Below, piece by piece: positions 15,364 through 22,113 of a stretch of DNA of 22,131 nt. Under the pieces are notes generated by a model. It saw only the letters and a list, made by a program, of their open reading frames with translations, ran no database searches and was not told the DNA's origin. The translations under genes and the position numbers were made by a program. This stretch comes from DAOTUB01 sp034437455 (GTDB taxonomy: Bacteria > Chloroflexota > Anaerolineae > B4-G1), in assembly GCA_034437455.1 (NCBI GenBank), contig DAOTUB010000102.1, forward strand, positions 1 to 22,131. Direction: 5' to 3'. Positions within the stretch are counted from its first letter, which is position 1. Every line of letters starts with the position of its first letter.

Positions 15364-15366
15364 AAA

Positions 15367-17436
15367 TCAGCGCCGATCGTTTACCAGCGCCACGAACTCG
15401 TCCTCGTCCAACACCGGCACGTCCCGCTCTCGCGCCTGCTCCAGCTTTTGCCCCGCGCCCGGACCAGCGACCACATAGTCGGTCTCGCCGCTGACGCCGG
15501 AGGTGGCCCGCCCGCCCAGCCGCTCGACGTACCGTTTGACCTCATCGCGCGTCCAACGCTCCAACTCGCCGGTAAACACAAAGGTCAACCCGGCCAGGGG
15601 CTGCGCTTCGCCAGATCCGGCAAACATCGGATTCTCCAGCTCCAGGCCCGCCTCCCGCATCTCCTGGATCACCCGGCGGTTTTGCTCGGCCTCGAAAAAG
15701 GTGACGATGTTGTGGGCCACCTGCGGGCCGATCTCGTGGATCGACTCAAGCTCCTCCTGCGAGGCGGCCATCAGATCGTCCAACGTCCGGTACCGGCGGA
15801 CCAGCACCCGCGTCACATGTTCGCCCACCAGAGGCACGCCCAGCCCGTACAGGAAGCGGGCCAGGCTCTTCTCCTTGCTCTGCTCGATCTCGCGCAGCAG
15901 GTTCTGGGCCGATTTCTCGGCGTAGCGATCCAGCGCCAGCAGATCGTCCTTCGAAAGCGCGTACAGGTCCGAGAGCCGCTCCACGAGTCCGGCGTCAATG
16001 AGCTGCTGGGCGCGCTTTTCCCCCAGCCCCTCAATGTCCAGCGCCTCGCGGGAGGCAAAGTGAGTGATGCGCCCCTGGAGCTGGGCCGGACAGTTCACGT
16101 TGGGGCAGCGGGTCTGCTTCTTGTCCTCGCTCATCACCACCTCGGCGCCACAGACGGGGCACTCGTCCGGCATGTGGAACGCTCGCTCCGAGCCATCCCG
16201 CCGCTCCTCAAGCGGCCCGACCACCTGGGGGATCACGTCGCCCGCCCGCTCCACCAGCACCGCGTCGCCAATGCGGATATCCTTGCGCTCGATCTCGCTC
16301 TGGTTGTGCAGCGAGGCGCGGCTCACCTCCACCCCCCCGATGTGTACCGGCTCCAAAAGCGCCACCGGCGTCAGCTTGCCGGTGCGGCCCACCTGCACCT
16401 CAATCTCCTCGACGGTGGTGGTCGCCCGGCGCGGCTCGAACTTGAAGGCCAACGCCCAGCGCGGATCGCGGGTGCGCACGCCCAGCTCGTCGTGGGCCGC
16501 CAGCCGGTCCACCTTGAACACCACACCGTCGATCTCGTAGGGCAGGTCATCCCGCTCATCGGCCATGTCCGCGTGGTAGGCGATGGCCTCCTCGACGCCC
16601 GCGCAGCGGCGCATCTTTTCCCGGTTGACGCGCAGGCCCCAGCCGGGCAGCGCCTGCACCACGTCCCAGTGGGTCTCGAACCCGAGGGCGGCGGCGTCCA
16701 CCACGTGGTAAAGAAAAATGTGCAGCGGTCGGCGGGCCGTGACCTGCGGATCGAACTGGCGCACCGAACCGGCCGCCGCGTTACGCGGATTGGCGAACTG
16801 ACGCTCGTTCTCCTCAGCCCGCCGCCGGTTCAACGACTCGAACTCGTCCTTGCGCATATAGACCTCGCCTCGCATCACCAGCCGATCCGGGGGCGAGACG
16901 TCCCCCTGATCCACGAGCCGCAAGGGCGCCTCCTTGATCGTCTTGACGTTGGGCGTGACGTCCTCCCCCGTGTTCCCGTCGCCCCGCGTGGCGGCCACTG
17001 AAAGCTGGCCGTCCTCATAGACCAGTTCCACGGCCAGGCCATCGTACTTGGGTTCGGCCACATAGACCACCTCGCGCTCTCCCAGTTCCTCCCGGCAGGT
17101 CTGGTCAAAGCCGCGCACGTCCTCCTCGTCATAGACCGCCTTGAGGCTCAACATCGGCGCGGGATGATCCACCAACCCCAGTTCGTCCCTCGGCTCGCCG
17201 CCCACCTGCTGCGTTGGCGAGTCGGGAGTGCGCAGATCGGGATACGCCTCCTCCAGCGCCTGGAGCTGGTGCATCAATTCGTCGTATTCGGCGTCCGAGA
17301 TGACCGGGTCGTCGAGGGCGTAATAGCGGTAATTGTGATAGCGGATCGCCTCGCGCAGCTCTTCGAGCGCCTCTTTCGCCTCGCGCTTCGATTCGACGTC
17401 GTCCAGAGAGATGTCAGGCGTCTTTTCGTCACTCAT
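15367..17436 (-). CDS. ligA: NAD-dependent DNA ligase
   Basis: It seals nicks in replication and repair using NAD+. The 689-residue protein has the full LigA layout. The Ia domain (REAIRYHNYRYYALDDPVISDAEYD) is followed by the adenylation domain with active-site K130 in EPKYDGLAVELVYEDG and TRGDGNTGEDVTPNVKTI. Next are the OB fold (VGRTGKLTPVALLEPVHIGGVEVSRASLHN), the four-cysteine zinc finger (CPVCGAEVVMSEDKKQTRCP-x3-CPAQL), helix-hairpin-helix repeats (EGLGEKRAQQLIDAGLV; LGVPLVGEHVTRVLV) and a C-terminal BRCT domain (LTFVFTGELERWTRDEVKRY). The catalytic motif has Tyr after Lys, where Ile or Val is commoner. A GAGGAGGAG site lies 10 bases before the ATG, and the start overlaps the end of the metal-exporter gene by eight bases. 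It is likely cotranscribed with polX and the glycosylase. Confidence 0.98.
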   Translation of the reverse strand: MSDEKTPDISLDDVESKREAKEALEELREAIRYHNYRYYALDDPVISDAEYDELMHQLQALEEAYPDLRTPDSPTQQVGGEPRDELGLVDHPAPMLSLKAVYDEEDVRGFDQTCREELGEREVVYVAEPKYDGLAVELVYEDGQLSVAATRGDGNTGEDVTPNVKTIKEAPLRLVDQGDVSPPDRLVMRGEVYMRKDEFESLNRRRAEENERQFANPRNAAAGSVRQFDPQVTARRPLHIFLYHVVDAAALGFETHWDVVQALPGWGLRVNREKMRRCAGVEEAIAYHADMADERDDLPYEIDGVVFKVDRLAAHDELGVRTRDPRWALAFKFEPRRATTTVEEIEVQVGRTGKLTPVALLEPVHIGGVEVSRASLHNQSEIERKDIRIGDAVLVERAGDVIPQVVGPLEERRDGSERAFHMPDECPVCGAEVVMSEDKKQTRCPNVNCPAQLQGRITHFASREALDIEGLGEKRAQQLIDAGLVERLSDLYALSKDDLLALDRYAEKSAQNLLREIEQSKEKSLARFLYGLGVPLVGEHVTRVLVRRYRTLDDLMAASQEELESIHEIGPQVAHNIVTFFEAEQNRRVIQEMREAGLELENPMFAGSGEAQPLAGLTFVFTGELERWTRDEVKRYVERLGGRATSGVSGETDYVVAGPGAGQKLEQARERDVPVLDEDEFVALVNDRR

Positions 17437-18379
17437 CCGATCCCGGCTCCTCCTCAGGCAGCAGACAGAACTCGCGATCGCACGAGCGATCCCGGCATTC
17501 GGCCAGCCCGCCGCGCTCCCACTGCAAGGTCACGTGATCGATGCCAAAGCGCGCCCGCAGTTCGTCGGTGGCCCGCTCGACGAGGGCGTCGTCGTCCCGA
17601 GGATCCGGTTTGACCAGGTGCGCGGTCAGCGCGACCTCGGCGGTGCTCAGCCCCCACACGTGCAGGTCGTGCACCTCCTCGACCCCCGGCAGACCGACCA
17701 GGTACGCGCGCACCGCCTCCGCGTCGATGTCGCGGGGCACGCCTCCCATCGCCAGGTGAAACGCATCGCGCAGCAAGCCCCACGTCCCCCAAAAGATCAC
17801 GGCGGCGATGACCAGGCTCACCACCGGGTCCAGCCACAGCCAACCGGTGGCTCGGATGGCCAGGCCCGCCGCGCCGACGCCCGCCGATATCCCGGCGTCG
17901 GCGGCCATGTGGACGAACGCCCCCCGCACGTTCAGGTCTCGCTCGCGGCCCGCCATAAAGAGCAGCGCCGTCGCCAGATTGATGGCCGTCCCCACCGCCG
18001 CCACCCAGATGACGGTCGCGCTGGCCACCGGCCCCGGCTCGGAAAAGCGTCCCACGGCCTCGCGCACGATGCCGCCGACGGCGACCAGCAGGATGAGGGC
18101 GTTGAGTATGGCCGCCAGGATCGAGGAACTGCGCCAGCCATACGTGTGCCGCCGCGTGGACGGGCGCTGCATCAACAGGTTGGCGCCCCAGGCCAGAAGC
18201 AGCCCCAGCACATCGCCCGCGTTGTGACCAGCGTCGGCCAGCAGGGCCAGCGAACCGGCCAGGAAGCCAAAGATCGCCTCGACGACGACAAATCCGACGT
18301 TGAGCGCGACTCCCAGGCCAAAGGCCCAGTTGTACTCTCCTGCGCCGTGAGCGTGCTCGCGCGCGTGTTCGGAGGGCAT
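17429..18379 (-). CDS. Cation diffusion facilitator (CzcD/ZitB-type metal exporter)
   Basis: The 316-residue protein has six membrane segments and the two metal-site motifs of Zn-type CDF exporters: H52-x3-D56 in LLADAGHNAGD and H157-x3-D161 in FVHMAADAG. It begins with a histidine-rich stretch (EHAREHAHGAGEYNW) and has the cytoplasmic CDF domain from about residue 210 (VPRDIDAEAVRAYLVGLPGVEEVHDLHVWGLST). An unusual C-terminal tail holds three cysteines in CRDRSCDREFC (295-305). The family exports Zn2+, Cd2+, Co2+ or Mn2+ by proton antiport. The frame extends upstream into polX, but the ATG at 18379, 8 bases after the polX stop, matches the family start. It lies between polX and ligA, an unexpected place for a metal exporter; supplying metal balance for PolX is a guess. 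Confidence 0.93.
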   Translation of the reverse strand: MPSEHAREHAHGAGEYNWAFGLGVALNVGFVVVEAIFGFLAGSLALLADAGHNAGDVLGLLLAWGANLLMQRPSTRRHTYGWRSSSILAAILNALILLVAVGGIVREAVGRFSEPGPVASATVIWVAAVGTAINLATALLFMAGRERDLNVRGAFVHMAADAGISAGVGAAGLAIRATGWLWLDPVVSLVIAAVIFWGTWGLLRDAFHLAMGGVPRDIDAEAVRAYLVGLPGVEEVHDLHVWGLSTAEVALTAHLVKPDPRDDDALVERATDELRARFGIDHVTLQWERGGLAECRDRSCDREFCLLPEEEPGSDE

Positions 18380-18387
18380 GGCCGTCC

Positions 18388-20106
18388 CTACCGTTCGAGC
18401 AGCGACCGGAGGTCGCCCAGGGAGCGCGCGTTCAACACGTCCCGCGCCTCCAACCAGCCCCGCCGCGCCTGCCCCACTCCGTAGCGCATATAGTTCAGTT
18501 CGTCCGGGCGGTGAGCGTCGGTCGAGATGGAAAGCTTCAGCCCCATCTCGTGGGCCATCTTGGCGTGCACATCGTTCAGGTCCAGCCGGTCGGGATAGGC
18601 GTTGATCTCCAAAAAGCAACCGCGCTCCAGCGCCGCCTCCATCACCCGCTCCATGTCCACGTCGTAGGGCGCGCGCTCGCCGATGCGGCGCCCCGTGGGA
18701 TGGGCCAGGATGGTAAAATAGGGGTTGTCCATCGCCCGGATGATGCGCTCCGTCTGTCTCTCGCGGGATAGATCGAAATTGGAATGGATGGAACAGATGG
18801 TCAGATCGAGCCGCCGGAGGCTGTCGTCGGGCATGTCCAGCGAGCCGTCCTCCAGGATGTCCACCTCGATGCTCTTGAGCACGACCAGATCCTCCAGTTC
18901 CTCGTTCAGCCGGTCGATCTCGTCGATCTGCCCGGCCAGCGCCTCGGCGTCCAGCCCCTGCGTCACGGCGACGTAGGCCAAGTGATCGGTGACGGCGATA
19001 TAGTCATAGCCCAGATCCTGCGCCGCGCGCGCCATCTCCTCCAGCGTGGCATGGCCGTCGGAGGATTGGGTGTGCATCTGCAAGTCGCCGCGAATGTCAT
19101 CCAGCGCGATCAGTTCAGGCAGCGCATCCTTCTGCGCCACCTCGATCTCGCCGCGATCCTCCCGCAGCTCGGGTGGGACGAGGGGCAGGTCGAAAAGCGC
19201 GTATATCTCCTCCTCCGTCTCGCCCGCAATTCGATCCTGCCCCTCGAAAACTCCGTATTCGTTGATCTTGAGATCGCGATCCAGGGCCATGTTGCGCAGC
19301 TTGATGTTGTGCGCCTTGGAACCGGTGAAATAGAGCAGTGCCGCGCCATAGCTTTTAGAAGCGACGACCCGCAGGTCGACCTGCAAGCCCGAGCGCAAGA
19401 TCACGGTAGAGCGCGTCTCCCCCTGCGAGACGACATCGGCGACGTCCTCGTATCCCACAAATCGCTCAATGATGCCGGCGCCATCGCCGCCGGTCGCCAG
19501 GATGTCCAGATCGCCCACCGTCTCCTTGCGGCGGCGGTAGCTGCCGGCCACCTTCACCCGGTCGACCCCCTCGGTCCCCCGCAGGTACTCGACCAGTGGC
19601 TCGGCCACCTGCTCGGCCACCTGTAGCAACGTGCGCCCCTCGTCCGCCCGCACGCGCTCGAGGTCCTCGATGATGCCCTCTTCGATCTTTTTCCCGAACC
19701 CGTGAAGTTGCCGGATCTGCCCCTTCTGGGCGGCGCGCTCCAATTCGTCGAGCGACGCGATCCCCAACTCCTCGCGCAACGTCTGGACGCGCTTGGGACC
19801 CAGCCCCGAGACCCGGAGCAGTTCGGCCAGCCCCGGCGGCGTGCGCCGCTCGATCCCTTCCAGTTGCTCCAGGCCGCCGGTCTCGACGATCTCTTCGATC
19901 TTGCCGGCCAGGTCCTCGCCGATGCCCGATAGATCGGTCAGATCCTCGTCCGCCTCGATCATATCGCTCACGCTGCGCGAGAGCCCCCCGATGGTGCGCG
20001 CCGCGTTGCGATAGGCGCGCACCCGGAACGGATTGGCCCCCTCGATCTCGAGCAGGTCGGCCACCCGGTTGAATATTCTCTCTACGTCGGAATTGTGAAT
20101 GGGCAA
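18388..20106 (-). CDS. polX: DNA polymerase/3'-5' exonuclease PolX
   Basis: It is a family-X repair polymerase for short gaps with a C-terminal PHP nuclease domain. The 572-residue protein starts with the HhH/8-kDa domain (SDVERIFNRVADLLEIEGANPFRVRAYRNAARTI; LSGIGEDLAGKIEEIVETG). The nucleotidyltransferase palm follows, with D199 and D201 in VGDLDILATGG and D244 in LQVDLRVV, and the YFTGSKAHNIKLR strand. The PHP domain begins at about 340 (GDLQMHTQSSDGHATLEEM; YIAVTDH; VVLKSIEVDIL; ILAHPTGRRIGER; EINAYPDRLDLND; ISTDAHRPDELNYMRYGV). Bacterial PolX PHP domains act as Mn2+-dependent 3'-5' exonucleases and AP endonucleases. I prefer the TTG start at 20106, since GGGGAG lies 8 bases upstream and homologs begin P-x-HN; an ATG-like start seven codons earlier is possible. 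It ends at TAG. Confidence 0.96.
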   Translation of the reverse strand: MPIHNSDVERIFNRVADLLEIEGANPFRVRAYRNAARTIGGLSRSVSDMIEADEDLTDLSGIGEDLAGKIEEIVETGGLEQLEGIERRTPPGLAELLRVSGLGPKRVQTLREELGIASLDELERAAQKGQIRQLHGFGKKIEEGIIEDLERVRADEGRTLLQVAEQVAEPLVEYLRGTEGVDRVKVAGSYRRRKETVGDLDILATGGDGAGIIERFVGYEDVADVVSQGETRSTVILRSGLQVDLRVVASKSYGAALLYFTGSKAHNIKLRNMALDRDLKINEYGVFEGQDRIAGETEEEIYALFDLPLVPPELREDRGEIEVAQKDALPELIALDDIRGDLQMHTQSSDGHATLEEMARAAQDLGYDYIAVTDHLAYVAVTQGLDAEALAGQIDEIDRLNEELEDLVVLKSIEVDILEDGSLDMPDDSLRRLDLTICSIHSNFDLSRERQTERIIRAMDNPYFTILAHPTGRRIGERAPYDVDMERVMEAALERGCFLEINAYPDRLDLNDVHAKMAHEMGLKLSISTDAHRPDELNYMRYGVGQARRGWLEARDVLNARSLGDLRSLLER

Positions 20107-20136
20107 AACGGCTACTCCCCATAACACTTTTTCTCT

Positions 20137-20224
20137 TTACGCTTTGACGCCAATCTTTTCAAAGACCTTGCGCTTGATCTGCTTATCCCCCGCCGGAGAG
20201 AAACCCGATGAGAATCTCGAACAC
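20137..20224 (-). other. Possible frameshifted micro-ORF between the UDG gene and polX
   Basis: A GTG with GGAG close upstream opens a 13-codon frame (FEILIGFLSGGG) that stops at TAA right after a run of five G (20187-20191 on the plus strand as C). If one base of the run is dropped, the frame continues as GGDKQIKRKVFEKIGVKA to a TAA at 20137. The result has protein-like composition, with hydrophobic then basic residues. I do not recognise it. It could be a tiny real protein with a sequencing error, a remnant, or chance. Confidence 0.25.
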
Positions 20225-20247
20225 CTCCGGTCACCGGCCTCCCTCCC

Positions 20248-20889
20248 CTAAAATACTCGCCCAGCGCGTCCTGCCCAAGCACCTCTTTGTGTCCATTCCA
20301 AAAATCGGACCAAAACGCGGAAATCCTCCTCCAGCACACCCTCCAGATCGCGATTGTAGAACGTGGCCGCCGGGTGATAGAGCGGGACGACGGCGACCTC
20401 GCCGCAGGTCGTCTCCGCCTCCAACACCTGGCCGTGCAGATCGCCGATCTTTAGCCCCTGCTGCGGAAGCTCGAACTCGCGCAGACAAAAGTCCATCGCA
20501 AACCGCCCCAGCGTAGCGATGACGCGGGGCCGAATGATCTCGATCTGCCGCCGCAAGAAGGGCGCGTACAAACGAATCTCCTCGACGGTGGGATTCCGGT
20601 TATCCGGGGGACGATCTTTGACCACGTTGGTGATATAGACCGCAGAGCGTTCCAGATCCACCGAATCCAGCAGGCGATCCAGCACCTTGCCGGCGCGCCC
20701 CACAAAGGGCCGCCCCGTCCGGGCCTCCTGCGCGCCCGGCGCCTCGCCGACGAAGAAAATGTCCGTGTCGGGGTCGCCCTCGCCGACGACGGACTGGTAG
20801 CCGTTCTCCTGCCGGTAGTCGTAGAGGGGCGACTCGGTCAGGTCGCGCACCTGCCGGGCGATCTCGTCCAGCGCCTCGCGCTTGTCCAC
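20248..20889 (-). CDS. Uracil-DNA glycosylase superfamily protein (type 4/5-like, without Fe-S cysteines)
   Basis: This 213-residue protein has family motif 1 GEAPGAQEARTGRPFVGRAG (about 48-67) and motif 2 YHPAATF (171-177), which form the uracil pocket in type-4 UDGs. The family's four cluster-binding cysteines are absent. The N-terminal C-x2-C region reads VRDLTESPLYDYRQENGY. The later pair, spaced 16 residues apart, is D92 (VVKDRPPDNRNP) and Y108 (EIRLYAPFL). The rest of the fold is intact, including IIRPRVIATLGRFAM. It would remove uracil or a related damaged base from DNA, but substrate range may differ from iron-sulphur enzymes. The start is GTG at 20889, one base after the rhomboid stop codon, which fits the family N-terminus; an earlier in-frame ATG lies inside the rhomboid gene. 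It ends at TAG. Confidence 0.87.
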   Translation of the reverse strand: MDKREALDEIARQVRDLTESPLYDYRQENGYQSVVGEGDPDTDIFFVGEAPGAQEARTGRPFVGRAGKVLDRLLDSVDLERSAVYITNVVKDRPPDNRNPTVEEIRLYAPFLRRQIEIIRPRVIATLGRFAMDFCLREFELPQQGLKIGDLHGQVLEAETTCGEVAVVPLYHPAATFYNRDLEGVLEEDFRVLVRFLEWTQRGAWAGRAGRVF

Positions 20890-20890
20890 G

Positions 20891-21586
20891 TTAAAATCCG
20901 CGCCGTCTCTGCGGCTGGGCGCGCTCCAACTCTGGCGCCTGCCCGCGCAGCAAGAATCCCACGAGCAGGCCCAGCACGAACCCGCCGACGTGGGCCCAGT
21001 AGGCCACACCGCCCGACTGCGCCGTCTCGACTCCCAAACTGGCCACGCCGCTGAACAATTGCGTGATGAACCAGATTCCCACAAAGAACAGCGCCGCCAC
21101 CTGCGTGAACCGGATAAAATATCCAAAGAATACAAGCACCCGGACGCGCGAGCGGGGAAACATCACCACATACGCCCCCAGAACCGCCGCCACCGCGCCG
21201 CTGGCCCCCAGGCTCGGCACCTGTCCGCCCAGATTGAACACGATATGGGCAACCGAGGCGGCCAGACCGCCCGCGAGATAAAAGAACAGATACCCCAGCT
21301 TGCCCAGGGTCGCCTCGACGTTGTCGCCAAAGACGGCCAAAAAGACCATGTTGCCGAGAATATGCGCCCAGCCCCCGTGGAGGAACATGGACGTAAACAG
21401 CGAGATCAGGTTATGCCCCTGCATGACCTGCGCCGGAACGACGCCATAGGCCATGATGAATTGTTCTAGCTGAGATTGGCTCAGCGTCAGTTCGTACAAA
21501 AAGGCCATCACGTTGAGGCCGATCAGGATCCACGTGAGACATGGCCTGCCTGCGCCCCGGACATCATCATCACCAACGGGAAACAT
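20891..21586 (-). CDS. Rhomboid-family intramembrane serine protease
   Basis: The 231-residue protein has about six to seven membrane segments. The rhomboid motifs are LFTSMFLHGGWAHILGNMVFLAVFGDNVE (conserved H75 and N79 in the oxyanion region), the catalytic serine S129 in GASGAVAAVLGAYV, and the catalytic H199 in AYWAHVGGFVLGLLVG. It cleaves within or near membrane segments of partner proteins; the substrate cannot be read from here. A GGAGGAG site lies 5 bases before the ATG. The C-terminal tail is polar and arginine-rich. It appears to be the first gene of the repair-gene operon: the UDG starts one base after its stop. The upstream region carries repeats and a TATAGT sequence near 21936 (minus strand) that could serve as a -10 box, without a convincing -35. 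Confidence 0.94.
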   Translation of the reverse strand: MFPVGDDDVRGAGRPCLTWILIGLNVMAFLYELTLSQSQLEQFIMAYGVVPAQVMQGHNLISLFTSMFLHGGWAHILGNMVFLAVFGDNVEATLGKLGYLFFYLAGGLAASVAHIVFNLGGQVPSLGASGAVAAVLGAYVVMFPRSRVRVLVFFGYFIRFTQVAALFFVGIWFITQLFSGVASLGVETAQSGGVAYWAHVGGFVLGLLVGFLLRGQAPELERAQPQRRRGF

Positions 21587-21621
21587 ATCTCTCCTCCGAA
21601 AATAAATCTGTTACCAATTTG

Positions 21622-21756
21622 CGTCATTCCGAGCGACCGAAGGGAAGCCTGCCCTGAGCCTGTCGAAGGGTCGAGGAATCTCCACTTTCGCAAGCAAAAC
21701 CACCGGGGGGATTCCTCGACTCCACTCCGCTGCGCTCCGTTCCGCTCGGAATGACG
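21622..21756. repeat. CGTCATTCCGAGCG palindromic repeat with a nested insertion
   Basis: The ends are CGTCATTCCGAGCG (21622-21635) and CGCTCGGAATGACG (21743-21756), exact reverse complements. Inside is a second pair, GTCGAGGAATC and GATTCCTCGAC. A block CCTGAGCCTGTCGAAGG (21653-21669) sits in the left arm and breaks the symmetry. Both motifs are ones I recall from dispersed repeats in unrelated bacterial genomes. Confidence 0.85.
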
Positions 21757-21761
21757 AGTAC

Positions 21762-21849
21762 CTGTAGCAGTTAGCGTCGGATTGTTCCAATCCGCAACCG
21801 CCCTACATTTTCGTCCTTCTGGGTGAACCGAGTTCATGGTGACTCCTTG
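21762..21849 (-). repeat. Dispersed intergenic repeat, unit 4
   Basis: It begins CTGTAGCAGTTAGCGTCGGA, contains CCAATCCGCAACCGCCCTAC and ATTTTCGTCCTTCTGGGTGAA, and ends TTCATGGTGACTCCTTG. It shares its right edge with units 2 and 3 and its centre with unit 3, 6.4 kb away. Confidence 0.8.
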
Positions 21850-21967
21850 TTTTATCTTTTGCTTTGCGTCACAGCCGCAGCCAAAATATCGTCGATCTAG
21901 CGCCGCTCTTATAGCGCCTCCATAACACTACTATACCAGAGAATCGAAACGTCCACCGATGAGAGAC

Positions 21968-22004
21968 GTTGGAATTAGGGACGGATTGGGTTTAAAAAGT
22001 TGGG
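21968..22004 (+). repeat. GTTGGAATT-family intergenic element, copy C
   Basis: The order is GTTGGAATT, eight bases, GATTGGGTTTAAAAAGTTGGG, matching the first two thirds of copies A and B with the same spacing. It lies between the rhomboid gene and the plus-strand gene at the edge. Confidence 0.55.
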
Positions 22005-22047
22005 CATGGTTCATTCTTGACTAAAAACACCTTTACAAATGAATAGC

Positions 22048-22112
22048 GGAAGGTGACATTTTCCTGTAAGATAGGGGTATCTCTATCCCGAATCAAAAGG
22101 AGGTCACCTTCC
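22048..22112 (+). promoter_or_regulatory. Inverted repeat overlapping a Shine-Dalgarno site
   Basis: GGAAGGTGAC (22048-22057) pairs exactly with GTCACCTTCC (22103-22112). The right arm begins inside the AAGGAGG ribosome-binding site (22097-22103) and ends one base before the ATG. In a transcript that starts upstream of the left arm, the pairing would hide the translation start. A GATAGGGG-TATC-TCTATC pairing is also possible inside the loop. Confidence 0.5.
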
Positions 22113-22113
22113 A

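Larger units (their letters stand above)
14986..15366. other. Repeat-filled intergenic region between ligA and arfB
   Basis: These 381 bases carry no gene I can support. They consist almost wholly of three related repeat units (about 14998-15092, 15136-15220 and 15222-15363), joined by a short unique stretch around 15093-15135. Short open frames across it (for example at 15045-15236 on the minus strand) are translations of the repeats. The left end carries the arfB Shine-Dalgarno site. Confidence 0.7.
21587..22113. other. Intergenic region with stacked repeats at the right edge
   Basis: These 527 bases contain no supported gene. From left to right: a long CGTCATTCCGAGCG palindrome (21622-21756), unit 4 of the dispersed repeat (21762-21849), about 115 unique AT-richer bases that probably hold the leftward rhomboid promoter, copy C of the GTTGGAATT element (21968-22004), and a 10-bp inverted repeat flanking the start of the plus-strand gene. 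Transcription is divergent across this gap. Confidence 0.7.

Noticed and set aside
14986..15366. CRISPR array
   Set aside because: The units are long, unequal and few, and lack equal-sized unique spacers.
15298..17001. Long plus-strand open frame (567 codons) opposite ligA
   Set aside because: Antisense shadow; ligA on the minus strand explains the region fully.
17429..18619. A longer CDF exporter beginning inside polX
   Set aside because: The extra residues are an out-of-frame reading of polX; the family start is MPSEH at 18379.
21523..21837. A 104-residue minus-strand protein starting MNSVHPEG
   Set aside because: It is a translation of two stacked repeats running into the rhomboid gene; a similar start occurs in the other repeat units.
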